DNA of 64,000 bases. It comes from Mesostigma viride (taxonomy: Eukaryota; Streptophyta; Mesostigmatophyceae; Mesostigmatales; Mesostigmataceae). The stretch's first letter is position 1. Each line of letters begins with the position of its first letter. The DNA is taken from positions 2,778,932-2,842,931 of the forward strand of contig RPFO01000015.1 in NCBI GenBank assembly GCA_009746045.1, in the 5' to 3' direction. The notes beneath the pieces are model-generated. The model worked only from the letters and a program-made list of their open reading frames with translations, ran no database searches and was not told where the DNA came from. Shown here piece after piece: positions 1-10,618 of the stretch. The position numbers were made by a program, and so were the translations under genes.

Positions 1-339
1 GAGTCTACCCACTTGTCATCATGTAAGTCATAACATGTGTCATCATGAGCTTCCAACACTTGTCAGCTCATGGACCAAGCACTTGTCCACTAGGCCATAG
101 TACCACTTGTCAATCAAATACGTGATGCTACTAGGCTGACTCAGGGTACAAGTCATCCATGTCCAAGTATAGGACTATGGCACATGAATATTGATCAGCT
201 CATTGAGCCCAATCCATCTAGCTCATCATAGCTATCAAATTCCCAGTCCATAAGTAATAAATCCAACAAGAAATAAATCAGGCTGGGATATATTGTGGCC
301 AGGTGGATATAATATCCCTAACACAAGGCGCTGTAATGC
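1..339. other. unassigned left flank with CACTTGTC repeats
   Basis: No convincing gene is visible. The 8-mer CACTTGTC occurs four times in the first 111 bases (10-17, 57-64, 80-87, 104-111), in AT-richer sequence than the element to its right. Homology to the family A gag reading frame begins close to 334-340, so this is either the end of another repeat that truncated copy A1 or older flanking DNA. I cannot classify it. Confidence 0.4.
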
Positions 340-1905
340 ATGAGTTTTGTCATGAACAACATGCATTTCTTCTTTCACGGCCTTACGCTGAGGCCTGTGG
401 CTAGGCTGGTGGAGCAATGGAGAGAGGTCTCGCTGTACACGCGTCACACGGACGTGTGGTTCGGCTTCGACGGGCGCGGCCAGCCCGACTATGACAACAT
501 CATGTATGGTGTCGACCCTGCTGAGGAACTGTGGGACCTCCTTCGCCAGGAATACCCGGTGGAGACCATCAAGGCAGAGCGTGAGTGGCGCAGTTTCAAG
601 ATAGCCGAGGGTGAAACCCCGGAGCAATCTTACGAGCGCCTCATGGAGTTCGCCGGCGAAGTGGAGGACTGGTCCGAAAAGCTGGCGTGTCAGAAATGGC
701 TGCAAGCGCTAGGCTCCAAGGAGATGGAGCTGCCCACGCCGCCCAATGGCCAGCCGTGGCGATTGCGGTCACTGTGCATTGAGGTCAGGGCCATGATGCG
801 ACGACACGCGCAAGGCCGGATCTCGGTAAGCACGGTGGTGGCCGAGCTGCAGGCCAAGGTCGACGCGCTGACCAAGGCCAAGTCGGGTGAGTCGTCCGCC
901 ACAAGACAAGGGCGCTCGCAAGGCGGCCACGGTGCTAGCAGGAACCAAGGGGGGTCTCGCAACGCCTCATCGCATGATGCAACCCAGGGTAACGCCGCTG
1001 GCGGCAACAAGGACGCTGCCGCCCCGACGCAAGCTGGGGGGGGCACGTCCTCACAGACGGGTCGGACGGATGCGCGCAAATCGGGCTGCTTCCTGTGCGG
1101 TCAGGATGGGCACATCAAACGTGATTGTCCCAAGGCGTGTAAGAAGTCACACCCAGCAACGGTCCGAACCCATCTGGCGGGGCAGTGCCCAGCGCCGGGG
1201 GTGCACTTTGCTGACGTGGAGGACAAGAAGGTGGACGCGGGGGTGGTCATCATTCAGCCGACGGGCGAGGCGGGGGGGCGTGCAAGAGAGGATGGGGGAT
1301 CGCAGGTTCAATACAGGGACGAGGACTTCTGGCGGCCAGCCGACGTGATGGTGTTGGACATCCACGCACTTGGCGCGGGAGGGAAGCTAGCACGTGCACC
1401 GCCGTCGTTTCAGGTGGGGCAGCCAAGTGAGACGGTGGGGCAGTTGCCTCAGTCCTTTCGCATGGCTCCCGCTCGGACCGGCTCCACCCTGGAACACGAC
1501 AATCCTGCTGGGGCAGAGCAGCGGCGCAGGTTGTTGCCCTTATACCCTATGCCGTCGGTCGTGGACACGCCTGCATACACTCCCCGGCAAGTGGTCGAGT
1601 GGTTCGGTCAGCGGGCCGTGGAGGTGCTCGGGTCGCATGCGTCAGAGGTACAGCGGTACGCTGACACAATGGACGCCCGTAGGTTGCACAACGCTGAGAC
1701 AGCCACATTTGTTGGGCATCGCCCTGCATCGGCTTCGGTAGTCGTGGGTCATGTCGCTCATGGTGTCTTGGACAACGCGCAGCGGGCGTGCGTAGTGCCT
1801 AGGGCACCCACTGTCACCTCATATCCGGATGGTGAGCCAGCATTGAATGGCGTTTCAGGCGCAGGGGCACGGGGAGCCCCTGAGCAACGTGGTCTACAGT
1901 ACTGA
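340..1905 (+). pseudogene. gag: gag of copy A1 (5'-truncated), capsid plus CCHC knuckle
   Basis: A 521-codon open frame matches the middle of the A2 gag; shared landmarks are VDPAE, LW, EYPVE and the AEGE segment. The capsid-like core covers about residues 1-170. A basic Gly/Ser/Asn-rich stretch follows, then a zinc knuckle C-x2-C-x4-H-x4-C (CFLCGQDGHIKRDC, near 1087-1130), as used by retroelement nucleocapsids to bind RNA. A second Cys/His cluster follows, as in A2. The ATG at 340 is probably not a real start, because homology with A2 continues to about there and A2 has some 400 further N-terminal residues. The frame ends just before the protease, where A2 reads straight on, so a frameshift lies near 1850-1905. 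Confidence 0.75.
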
Positions 1906-2149
1906 CCATGAATTGGTCGTGAAACTGGACAGCGGGGCCCAGCCACTCGTCATCAGTGCTCGGCAGGCCCAGTTGCTCAACCTAACCAGGGAGAATGGCG
2001 GGCTGCGGGACAGTCATGTGTCCGTGGCCGGCTGGCAGGGCCTTTGCCATGACTGCGGTCCAGGTAATGGTCATCCTCAACCCGCTCAGGCCATCCGACA
2101 TGGCCTGCATCCCTGTGAATGCCCTTGTGACCGAGCAGTCATCGTATGA
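1847..2149 (+). pseudogene. retropepsin-like protease fragment of copy A1
   Basis: The frame carries VVKLDSGAQPLVIS, an aspartic protease active-site signature of the D-S/T-G type, and aligns with the same segment of A2. It is offset by one frame from the upstream gag. It loses homology after the VAGWQG segment, where the match moves to the frame that continues into the methyltransferase. The partner signature of retropepsins appears there as SYDVLVGMEV. The protease would process the polyprotein, but here it is broken across two frames. Confidence 0.7.
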
Positions 2150-3254
2150 CGTGCTGGTCGGCATGGAGGTCATGTTTCCCATGCGGCTCGAGGTACGCAT
2201 GTGGGAAGGCCGCGTGGTGTACATCGTTGACAGAGACGGTGACGCCATGCGCCAAGCAAGCATCCCGGTGAGCTGCTACAGCTCGGACACTGGGGCAGTG
2301 CGCGTCTCGACGGTCAACAGGGTCGAGGCTGGGTTGCGCGACGCGGTGGTGGAGGTCCGGATGGGGGAGGTCACGGCAGCTGGGGGGGCTGTGCGTGATA
2401 AGCATCGGCCGTGCATCCCAACAGCGCTGGTGGGACGGGCCTCATTGCAGAGCACGTGGGCGGCGCGACAGCAGCCGCAAGCGCGGCAGGCCCTTTTGCG
2501 TCAGCACGTCACCAACGCGGTGCGGCAGCAACAACTTTCTCATCTCCCGCGGCAATCGCAGTCACAAGTGGGTGTCGCGACAACCGAAGGTAACTTCTGT
2601 GCCGATGTTGTGGCAGGGTCGCGGGTCTTGTCCGAAGGGGTTGTCTTGCTGGAATTGTTTGCTGGGATGGGAGGGGGGCTGGCTGGTTTTCTCGCTGCAG
2701 GCGGTACGTGCCACACGTTGATCGCCGTAGAGCCGTCTCCTACCGCTCGGGCAGTGTACAGGCATCACTGTGCCCAGTTGTCTGCCCTGTATCCATCTCA
2801 GTTTCCTCCTTCTGCGTGGACAGATCCATTTGGGGAGTGCCCTCAGGATATCCGTGCTATTGGGGAGGTTCATGTGCGAGGCCTTTTGAGGCGGCACAAG
2901 AGGATAGACCTCGTCCTCGCGGGCTGGGAATGTCAAGGGTTGAATCAGGCCGGCGTGGGACGCGGGCTTGCGGATCCTAGGAGCGGGTTGTTTTGGGATC
3001 TGCTTCGAGTCGTTGGACTCTTGCAGCAGCTGCAGGACCAGCCACTGGCGCATCTTTGTGCTGAGAACGTGGTGGCCGACGACAGCCCTCACGAGGTAGT
3101 GAGGAAGGACTGGGCCCAGATCGTGGACATCTTAGGGGCACCAGTCACGTGGGACAATGCAGGATTGGGCGGGCTCACCCACAGGTACCGCGCATTCTGG
3201 ACCAACCTTGCACTCACCACCACCATCCAGGCAGTGGTAGATGCGATCACATGA
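1995..3254 (+). pseudogene. protease C-terminus plus cytosine-5 DNA methyltransferase motifs I-VIII, copy A1
   Basis: A 419-codon frame begins inside the protease and runs into a C5-cytosine methyltransferase. Motif I (LELFAGMGGG, cofactor binding) lies near 2645, an acidic AVEP strand follows, motif IV reads AGWECQGLNQAG with DPRSGLFW after it, motif VI is ENVVA, and motif VIII is HRYRAFWTN. The domain resembles DNMT3-type catalytic domains in its ENVV and HRxRxxW segments. The Pro of the usual Pro-Cys pair is Glu. The frame stops at TGA (3252-3254), before motifs IX and X, which follow in the same frame from 3267. The enzyme would methylate cytosine 5 in DNA. Location inside a gag-pol polyprotein is unusual but has been reported for some algal and dinoflagellate retrotransposons. 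Confidence 0.8.
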
Positions 3255-3266
3255 CAGCACGACGGT

Positions 3267-3640
3267 ATGCCCGCGGAGGTGGCGCTGCCACCACATTTGG
3301 TCACGCAGCGGGTAGACGTCGCCGATCGGCACCCTTACGCGCCCCTCAATCACGTAGGTAAGCCTATGTGCGCTTTTCCCACCTTGGTTAGTTACCAGGG
3401 GTCATCGGCCTACAGGGACCGGGGCAAGGGTTTGGTATGGGACACCGGTACGGGTTTGTTGGTGCAGCCGCCCGCTGAGTTTCGTGAGGTGAGCATGGGG
3501 TTTCATGTGGGGGCGTGACTCCGCCGCTGAGGGGAGTTTAGAGGCCACTAGGTGGTCTCTCGTTGGGCAAGCCATGTCAGCCTTCCAGGTTGGGTATGTT
3601 CTGCGGGCCGCAATGCAAGTGCGCCAGGGTGGGGGAGACA
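3267..3640 (+). pseudogene. methyltransferase C-terminal half (motifs IX-X) of copy A1, in pol frame
   Basis: Directly after the TGA at 3252, the same frame continues with PTLVSYQGS and PPAEFREVSMGF, which fit the motif IX and TPEE/GFP-like region of C5 methyltransferases. After a frameshift near 3510 it reads RWSLVGQAMSAFQVGYVL, which fits motif X (the GNAMS-type segment before the last helix). The catalytic domain therefore appears to straddle the stop codon. A2 shows the same arrangement at 56.87 kb. Confidence 0.6.
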
Positions 3641-4100
3641 TCCCCACACCGCCAGTCCGCCACCGCCTGTCAGTGCCCACGCGGCTGGTGTCCGGCCAAC
3701 AGCGTCCGGCGGCATTGGGTCGCCATGGAGATCGCGGCTGCGTCAACTATGGAGCGTTATCCTCATGACGTCCTTGTTGTCCAGCACGGGGTTCGCTGGA
3801 GCGCCCACCCTGCAACAATCGGTCGGTCGCGCAGTCCGTGCCATTCAGCAGGTGAGCGTCACACCCGGTGTAGCCGCATTTTCCCTTTTTCACGATGCCG
3901 CTGTCAGGGGGCCTTGTCTCGACAGTAGGAGTGCCGCAGTCGCAGATCCTGCTGCCTCTCACATATGGGCCATAGGTGAGCACCTCACCGCCGCGCAACG
4001 CAAGGCTATGGAGCACTGGTTGCATTCTGCACGCTCAGTTTTCGCTTTCAGCAGTGAAGAACTAGGGTGCTACAACGGGGCTGCATGGGGGTCCCACTAG
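3641..4100 (+). pseudogene. linker between methyltransferase and RT with a hydrophobic segment, copy A1
   Basis: The frame contains a hydrophobic stretch (SVILMTSLLSSTGFAGAP, near 3745-3800) that is conserved in A2 at 57.37-57.42 kb, and then VTPGVAAFSLFHD and WAIGEHL, also conserved. I recognise no enzyme domain. The hydrophobic segment resembles a membrane or signal-like helix, which is odd in the middle of a pol polyprotein. The frame shifts to the RT frame near 4067-4100. Confidence 0.5.
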
Positions 4101-5308
4101 ATACGGATCAGCCCTTATTCAGGCGGCAGCATAGGCTGAGCTTGGCTGAGCTGGAATTCGTAGATGCTAACTGTCGAGAGCTAGAGGCAGCTGGGATCAT
4201 CCGCGCTTCATCCTCCAGTTATGCAGCTGCCACGGTGGTTGCACCCAATAAGGATACCATCACAGGCGAGTGGACAGGTATGCGCATGGCCACTGACCTG
4301 CGTCAGCTGAACGCGCACACTCCTGTGGATAGGTACCCCATGCCTCGGGTCGATGATGTTTTGGATAAAATATCTCCCCAGGTCAAGTATGTGTCGTCGC
4401 TAGATTTGCGTAGCGGCTTCCATCAGATCAAGGTCGTAGAGGCAGATCAGCGCAAGCTGGCCTTTGGGGGTGGGACCCGTCTGTACGAGTGGGTTCGCAT
4501 GCCATTCGGACATCGCAACGCTAGTGCGGTGTTCCAACGTGCCATGGACCAGGTGCTGGCAGGGTTGCCATTTGCAGCCTGCTACATAGCCGATGTCATT
4601 GTCTTCAGCGAGACGTTTGACCAGCACTTAGCTCACCTCGATCAGGTTCGGATCGCCCTAGATAAGGCCAACCTGCGGCTGCACCCTGAAAAGTGCAAGT
4701 TCGCCCAACAGACCATAGGGTTTCTTGGCCATCAGATTGTATCAGGTGGCCGGACCCCTGAGGCAGCCAAAGTGGAAGCCATCAGCAACGCCGCAGTGCC
4801 CATCGACATCTCGGGGGTGCGCGCGTATCTCGGGCTAGCTGGCTATTATCGAGGATATATTCAGAATTTCAGCACCAAAGTCAAACCCCTGACTGAGTTG
4901 CTGAAGAAGGGCAATGTCTGGGCGTGGGGTCCGGCTCAGCAGCGAGCCATCGATACCATAAAACAGGAACTGACTGCCGCTCCTATCCTACGCGCCCCCG
5001 GCTATGCTCTGCCCTTCATACTTGTTTACACCGATTGGTCCAAGGTAGGCCTAGGGGCTGTGCTAGCACAAAAGGACGATGCGGGGCGCGAGCATGTTAT
5101 CGCGTATGCTAGTCGGAGTAGCAACTCTGCCGAGAGTCGGTACTCTTCCTACGAGGGGGAAGCGTTAGCCGTTGTGTGGGCCATCAAGCACTTCAGGCCA
5201 TATCTCTTTGGGCGGGTGTTCACACTTGTCACTGATCACCAGCCCCTATTGTGGTTGATGACCAGCGACAAACTCAACTCACGGGTAAGCTGGCCCGGTG
5301 GGCAATGA
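4067..5308 (+). pseudogene. reverse transcriptase and RNase H of copy A1, catalytic YIDD changed to YIAD
   Basis: A 413-codon frame carries a Ty3/gypsy RT: the substrate strand DLRQLNAHTPVDRYPMPRVDD, motif A region SSLDLRSGFHQI, then the catalytic box. That box reads YIADVIVF where A2 has YIDDVIVF, so one of the two metal-binding aspartates is lost. RNase H follows (YTDWSKVGLGAVLAQKD, YEGEALAVVWA, TDHQPL). The frame breaks near 5280, where A2 reads on through the ARWAMIIQEYH segment; the remaining homology continues in another frame to 5425, where the TIR element begins. Inactive. Confidence 0.85.
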
Positions 5309-5425
5309 TCATTCAGGAGTACCACCTGACAATCGTCCATCGGCCAGGTGTGGATCACTCCAACGCGGACGTCCTGTCCAGGTATGCTCTACCAACCACT
5401 GTTGACAACACCGGTGCGCGCGGGC

Positions 5426-5470
5426 CCTAGTCGACCAATGTCCAGGAAAAGGCCTCAATTGAGGCCTTTT
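5426..5470. repeat. left terminal inverted repeat of the outer transposon with a 24-bp palindrome
   Basis: The TIR CCTAGTCGACCAATGTCCAG is followed at 5447-5470 by a perfect 24-bp palindrome centred on CAATTG. The right end carries the same palindrome core twice (about 17410-17452). Palindromes inside TIRs may be transposase contacts or may come from hairpin processing; that is inference. Confidence 0.8.
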
Positions 5471-5525
5471 TTATAATAGGTGTTGCATGCAGCCAAACAA
5501 CTTTTTTCCAAATATGAGCATAGGC

Positions 5526-5665
5526 CATGCATTATTATGATTGTTTTGGGGTTGCCAGCACTTAACATCAGTCATATAGCCCCAAAATCTATTTAATTAT
5601 GATTTAACAAAACAGGGTGTCGCTGCGGTGGCACCATAAACACAGCATGACCATAGATGCAAGCA
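5526..5665. repeat. diverged direct repeat flanking the CACTA element (left copy)
   Basis: The segment with CATGCATTATTATGAT, ATAGCCCCAAAATCTA and GCTGCGGTGGCA is a diverged same-orientation copy of 16154-16294 (CATGCATTATAATGAT, ATAGCCCCAATATCTA, GCTGCCGTGGCA). The two lie on either side of the CACTA insertion within the outer transposon. Confidence 0.6.
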
Positions 5666-5699
5666 AAAAAAAGGCGCTACACTAGGAAGTCGGAAAAAA

Positions 5700-6090
5700 T
5701 TCGTCCTGAGATCTCTTGAGATTCTCCTGAGTTTTTTTTTGACAAATCTTGAGAAATCCTGAGAAATCCTGAGATGTCCTGAGAATATCTTGAGATTGTC
5801 CTGAGATTAATCCTGAGTTTTCCTGAGATTGTCCTGAGATTCATCCTGATATTTCGTCTTCACAAAATCTGGTAAGTGCACACCTCGGGTCCTGAGATTC
5901 TGGTGAAAAACTCAGGTCTTGAGATTTTGACTTTGTAGTGAAAATCTCAGGACAAAATCTCAGGACAATCTCAGGACAATCTCAGGACAAAATCTCAGGA
6001 CAATCTCAGGACAAAAAAAACGAGTCGAATCTCAAGAAATTCTCAGGACAATCTCAGGACAAAAAAACGTGTAGAATCTCAAGAAAATCA
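5700..6090. repeat. left subterminal repeats of the CACTA element (TCCTGAGA in both orientations)
   Basis: TCCTGAGA-type units are dense on the plus strand from about 5702 to 5850, and their inverse TCTCAGGA follows from about 5940 to 6070, so this region could form a large hairpin. Subterminal arrays of short direct and inverted motifs are typical of CACTA elements, where the second element-encoded protein binds them. A matching array lies at 15650-15920. Confidence 0.85.
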
Positions 6091-6879
6091 AGAACATGCA
6101 CATGCGAATTCTCCAGCCATTCTGGGACAAAAAAATGGTGTTATCAGGGACCGTCAGAAATACAACAATGCAAGATGATTACAACAGGGGCATGACTCAC
6201 AATCAGTGCATTTATTACATTGATAAATATCATGTTACAGCTTGCATACATCATCCACAGCAAACATGCTGTCAACTGACATTCGTAGTCATGTCTTGCT
6301 GAAAGGGAAAAACTGATTCATTCTTGGAATCAGGAAAGTTTGTGTACATCTTCACACAATTCTTCACGAGAAGAGTTCTCATGCCTCTCCCATACTGTTC
6401 AGAGTCCGCATGTTTCGTTCTACGTCTTCCTGCACGTAGGAGCACAATTAAGAAGGACAAAGCAGCAAGGCAGGGCCAGAATCAGAAAGGCTGCAGGATG
6501 TGCAAATGTACAGCAAATCCAAAATGACGAGACAGTAAAAAATCACGCTCGTACACGAGACAAAAAAATCGCTTTGTAGTGCAAAAAAATGGAATCCTGT
6601 GCACCCTGATTGTGAAAACTTACAGCTATTCCAAAACTGGCTGGACTCGGTTTGATGCCATGCCTTCTGCCTTCTGGCCATTCAGCAGCTCGCAGTGTTT
6701 TGCTTGTGCCGCGCTGTCCGGGGTATTTTCCTGCACGCAAACAGCAGAGAGTTTGGACCATTGGGTTGCGCAAGTAGTCAGAAAAAGAATACACAACAAA
6801 ACTGCAATGCAAACTCATCAAGGCATCCACAATTATAAAGATGGTAACATTTCCGTATCTGAGGAGCTGCGGAACTTAC

Positions 6880-9817
6880 ACATGGGATTGGTAGGCTTGA
6901 GCAGGATTCTGTCGGTGCAGATCTCTCCGCTTGTTTGTTGATGATGGCGTTCTTCGCGTCGAGCTCCTCTTGCATTTTTTTCAACTGCAACATCATGTTG
7001 GCAAGCACGGATTCCACCGATGACTCTGGTCCTCCCGTGGAGGGTGGCAGTGGGGCCGGAGGGGCTGGCACGGCCGTGGAGGGTGGCAGTGGGGCCGGAG
7101 GGGCTGGCACGGCCGTGGAGGGTGGCAGTGGGGCCGGAGGGGCTGGCACGGCCGTGGAGGGTGGCAGCTGTGGGGCCAGAGGGGCTGGCACGGCCGTGGA
7201 GGGTGGCAGTGGGGCCAGAGGGGCTGGCACGGCCGTGGAGGGTGGCAGTGGGGCCAGAGGGGCTGGCACGGCCGTGGAGGGTGGCAGTGGGGCTGGCACA
7301 TCCGGGGGGCAAGGCACTTGACTCGTGTTCGTTTCTTCTGCCTTTCCAGGCAGGTCGTTCACCGTAACATTGCCCAACATCACCCATGAGAGCTCGCCAG
7401 AACCCTCCTCACCGTAGTGCAATTTCCTCAGATCAAAGCAATACCTTGATTCTGGCTCATCCCCGTTAGGAAACGCAAGCGTCCACGGGGACTTGTTCCG
7501 TGGCTTGACCATAGCAATGCGGCCTACATCCCACACCAACTCATCCCCCAATCTCAGCTGCTTGCGCGCCTTCAGCAACCATTTTTGAGCTATGATGGTG
7601 CCAACCGGTACGGTGGTCGTTGTCACCTCTGTTGGAAGAGGCAACACAGTGGCCTGAGGGAGCACCTGCTTGATGTAGTGCATCAACCCCAGATCTGAAG
7701 GTGGTGGGCACTGAGCACGTGTCTTATGTGCTGTTTGCGGCTGTGGAAGGACGGCAATGTTCTCTTCTAGAGGCTGCGGCGATGGCAGGACTGGATCATT
7801 TGTTGCAGATGGGGACTTGGTCTCTGTTGATCCGCGCCGGGCCTTGGAAACTGGCGCTGGTGTCATGCCCTTCCTCTTTGAAGAAGCCTGCGAAGGCACT
7901 GCACACATCAATTGCAAAAGAGAGACTTTGTTGGAATCATAAAAACAAACAGGGAATGCATTTACAAATGGGAAACGGGGAAGCTGCTGGTGAATGGGGG
8001 TTATGTATGCTATGGTGGCAAACGAACATAGCAAGGTCATAATAAGGTTGAGCGAAAAGAAGATTAGAGTGCATCGTCAGTGCAGAAACTGAGATACTTG
8101 CTAAGTAAAATACAGGTATGCCAATGCAAAAAGAGACAAGAATAAAACAACCACGATTGGAAGTGATCTGATATTACTTACAGGGAATGGCCTGCTGCGT
8201 CACAGGTTCATCACCAGCAGCCCCCGGAGTGGGCTGGGGCAGGGCCTTTGAATCGATACATGGAGATTCGCATGCCAGCAGAAGCGATAATTGCTTCGAA
8301 TAGTGGGGCTTCACATTTGGACCTGGTTCAGGTGCCAGGATGGGCACCAGCACCGGTGTCACTGTGCCAGCCACGTCCACGGCTGGATGAAAAAGGAAAG
8401 ACACATGCAATTAAAGAAGTCAAAAGTCAGCTTGAATGAAACACAAAGAAAACCAATATACACAAAAAAACGTGTGGGACTTCATAAAGATAATAATGCA
8501 CAAAGTTGAAGGGTAAATACAGGCAAATTGATACGTTGTAAGTTTCCATGAAGCAACAGTAAGGCCCGTATACCAAAGGGGAAAAAAAGGGAACTTACGT
8601 GCCAGCACGTGGGCAGATGGACAGCCTGGCATGGTGGTGGTGGCATGGCCACGAGAGGGGGTGCCGGCACGGCGCTCATCTGCTGGTCGAACTGCGCGTT
8701 GATAGCGTCGATTTGGGCCTGCAAAGCTGCAATCTTGGCGGCCCTTTCAGCCTCGAGGCTGGAGGCAGCTGCATGGTCCCGGCGGTGACTGCAGCAGGCT
8801 TGGCTTTTGACGACGACCTGCCGGTTGCAGTTTTCTTTGCTTTTTGGACGCCCAGCTGTGGTGTTCACCATGAAGAACAAAGCACAGCATCCGAAGGAAC
8901 ATAATAATGCACTCGATCAGAAAACTATCGATGGCGAGTAGAAAGTACGGTTGCACTAAAGATTGCTGACTGCACTCCGAGTGCAACGACAAGAACTGTG
9001 CCTGGCAAGCCAAAAAAAAAATTTTCACCTCGCGGGGGGCGCTGGAAAACGGCAAAGGCAAAGCGGAGCCCGCCGCCTTTGGGCGGGCGTAGCGGAGCCC
9101 CCCGCGAGGGGAAATTATTTTTTTTGGCTTGCCAGGCGCTGTAGCGTTTCTCATACAGATTTCTCAAAACAGGGCAGCAATAAGATGATTTGCATCCCCA
9201 AGGAGGAAGGGAAGAACAACACGACGTCATACACAACGGATGCATACCAAGACACGGCAGTTCATGAGTATTCTTTGTTTAATTACCTGTTTGGGCTGGT
9301 TGGTTACGCAGGCAAGCGGGGCACGTTGCTGTTCAGCCTTAGCCACTCTGTTGGCCAATCTCTTTGCCGCTAGCTGCGCCTCGTGCTTTCGGATGTATAG
9401 ACGCCTCGCTAGCTCCCTTTCAACTATCGCTTCAGGCTCAGCCAAAGCAGGAGGATCGGGGAGAGACTTCACTGCGGTTGTGGCCTCTGTCGGTCCGTTT
9501 AGGACTTCATTCAGTTTCCTGCTGCTCTCCGCCGCAACGGCTGCAGAGTACATGGCCTTTGCATCATTTAACTCGTCCTGGGCCAGTGCTGGTAAGAATT
9601 CAACAAATCGCCTTGATCCGACACAAACATCCTTCAGCAGTTCTTGATCTTGGTCCTTCTTTGCTACACCCTCCAGCAACCACTCCTTCGATTGCGCCGC
9701 GACGACTTCCCTAAGAGTCCGCAGCCGACAATCGGCTTGCACATGCTTAAGAGGGTGTTCCTCTACCGCCTTGGCGGCACGAAATTTGGCCCACTTTTGC
9801 AGATCAGCAGCCACCAT
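6880..9817 (-). CDS. second CACTA gene, divergent from the transposase; proline-rich, multi-exon
   Basis: At least four exons are visible on the minus strand. Exon 1 starts at ATG 9817 and ends 9287 before a GTAATT donor (177 codons, Lys/Ala-rich). A middle exon lies near 8855-8599 and encodes a coiled coil (EAERAAKIAALQAQIDAINA). An exon at 8382-8182 joins in phase to one at 7898-6880. The last carries a folded region (DELVWDVGRIAMVKPRNKSPW), six copies of a PAPLAPLPPSTAV-like unit, and a C-terminal coiled coil. Splicing between exons 1, 2 and 3 does not keep frame with the sites I chose, so an exon or site is missing from my model, and the 3' end may extend below 6880. By position it could play the DNA-binding accessory role of TNPA in En/Spm; I see no sequence similarity that proves it. 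Confidence 0.5.
7035..7292. repeat. 39-42 bp GC-rich tandem repeat coding for PAPLAPLPPST units
   Basis: About six units of the type GTGGAGGGTGGCAGTGGGG-CCGGAGGGGCTGGCACGGCC repeat in tandem. On the minus strand they encode the proline-rich array of the second CACTA gene. One unit has an extra triplet (CTG), and the units alternate between CCGGAGG and CCAGAGG types. The plus-strand open frames here are shadows. Confidence 0.85.
9001..9136. repeat. foldback/MITE-like inverted repeat in an intron of the minus-strand CACTA gene
   Basis: Arms of about 40 bp (9001-9040 and 9097-9136) begin CCTGGCAAGCC and end GGCTTGCCAGG, with an A-run and a CGCGGGGGGC block in each arm. They flank a 56-bp GC-rich centre. 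The whole could fold into a long hairpin. It lies between coding parts of the minus-strand gene, so it is probably removed by splicing. I find no clear target duplication. Confidence 0.7.
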
Positions 9818-10618
9818 TCTTCCCCACTAACCAGGCCACCCCCAGCCGACATTAACGCGTTTGCGTGCTCCATCCTTGGCGCCGTTGTCATTTCTTAATC
9901 ACAAGGCGCAAGTTTTGAATCCGCACAACGGCACTGTGCTAATTGCGGGTGTCAATTTTGCGCGGCAAAAAGGAACTCCGTCCGATCTTGGCCCATCTAC
10001 CGTCAATCATCTCTCCCGGCGGAAGTCGACAGGATCTTACTTTAGGAGCGAATCCTGCTGATCTGAACGCCATGGCGCAAAGTATCGGATTCGGGGAAAT
10101 CGGTATATTTAGTATCCAATTAGAAACCAGAGAGGTGAAATAAGAAATAAGTATCACCGAATCCTGAATGAAGGTGGTCACACACTGGTGTGACGTTGAC
10201 AGGCTAAGGGGCTAATAAGACACAAAGTATCGGATTCGGGCCTCTCACTGCCATGGTTAACGGTGCAAAGTTGACATCATGTTCGAGTAGGATTGAATCC
10301 GCATCAAGAAGCTGCGGTTACATAGATTACCCGGCAAATTGGACGGTTAACATAACTGACGCATACCTAGCCGCGGGAATGGCCCACGCGGTCCGTTGGC
10401 TAGCTCGACAGTCAGACGCGGTCGGTGCCCCTTCGTTCCTTAGCGTTTTAGGCATGCAAGGACACAGCCGGGGCCACGAAAACACCTCGTTGCCGCCGCC
10501 ATGGCGGTAGCCATGGCGGCAGCAACGGGAGGGCCCGCGGCCGCCTTGCCGCGGGCCGCTTTGCTGCGGGCCCTCCTCGTTGCTGCCGCCATTGGTTGTT
10601 TAGTAGTCCTTTTCAACC
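9818..10618. promoter_or_regulatory. shared intergenic region between the divergent CACTA genes
   Basis: The start codons of the two CACTA genes face away from each other across 801 bp, so a bidirectional promoter is likely. The 18-mer CAAAGTATCGGATTCGGG occurs near 10078 and 10223, and a related inverted form (ATCACCGAATCCTGA) near 10152. Just upstream of the transposase ATG (10480-10600) lies a cluster of palindromes built on GCCGCCATGGCGG and GGGCCCGCGG. No TATA box could be assigned with confidence. Confidence 0.5.

Larger units (their letters stand above)
340..5425 (+). mobile_element. family A Ty3/gypsy-type element, copy A1, left segment (gag to RNase H)
   Basis: This is the left part of a 5'-truncated LTR retrotransposon. 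In order it holds gag with a CCHC knuckle, protease, a cytosine methyltransferase, a hydrophobic linker, RT and RNase H. It is collinear with copy A2 at 53.9-59.0 kb but clearly diverged from it at protein level. It starts inside the gag core, so the 5' LTR and the N-terminal coiled-coil part are missing. It is cut at 5425 by a TIR transposon and resumes at 17468. Several frameshifts and a YIDD to YIAD change in RT show that it is dead. Confidence 0.85.

Noticed and set aside
6935-7367. Plus-strand Gly/Ala-rich frames over the 39-42 bp repeat
   Set aside because: They are shadows of the proline-rich array encoded on the minus strand, which connects to spliced coding exons.
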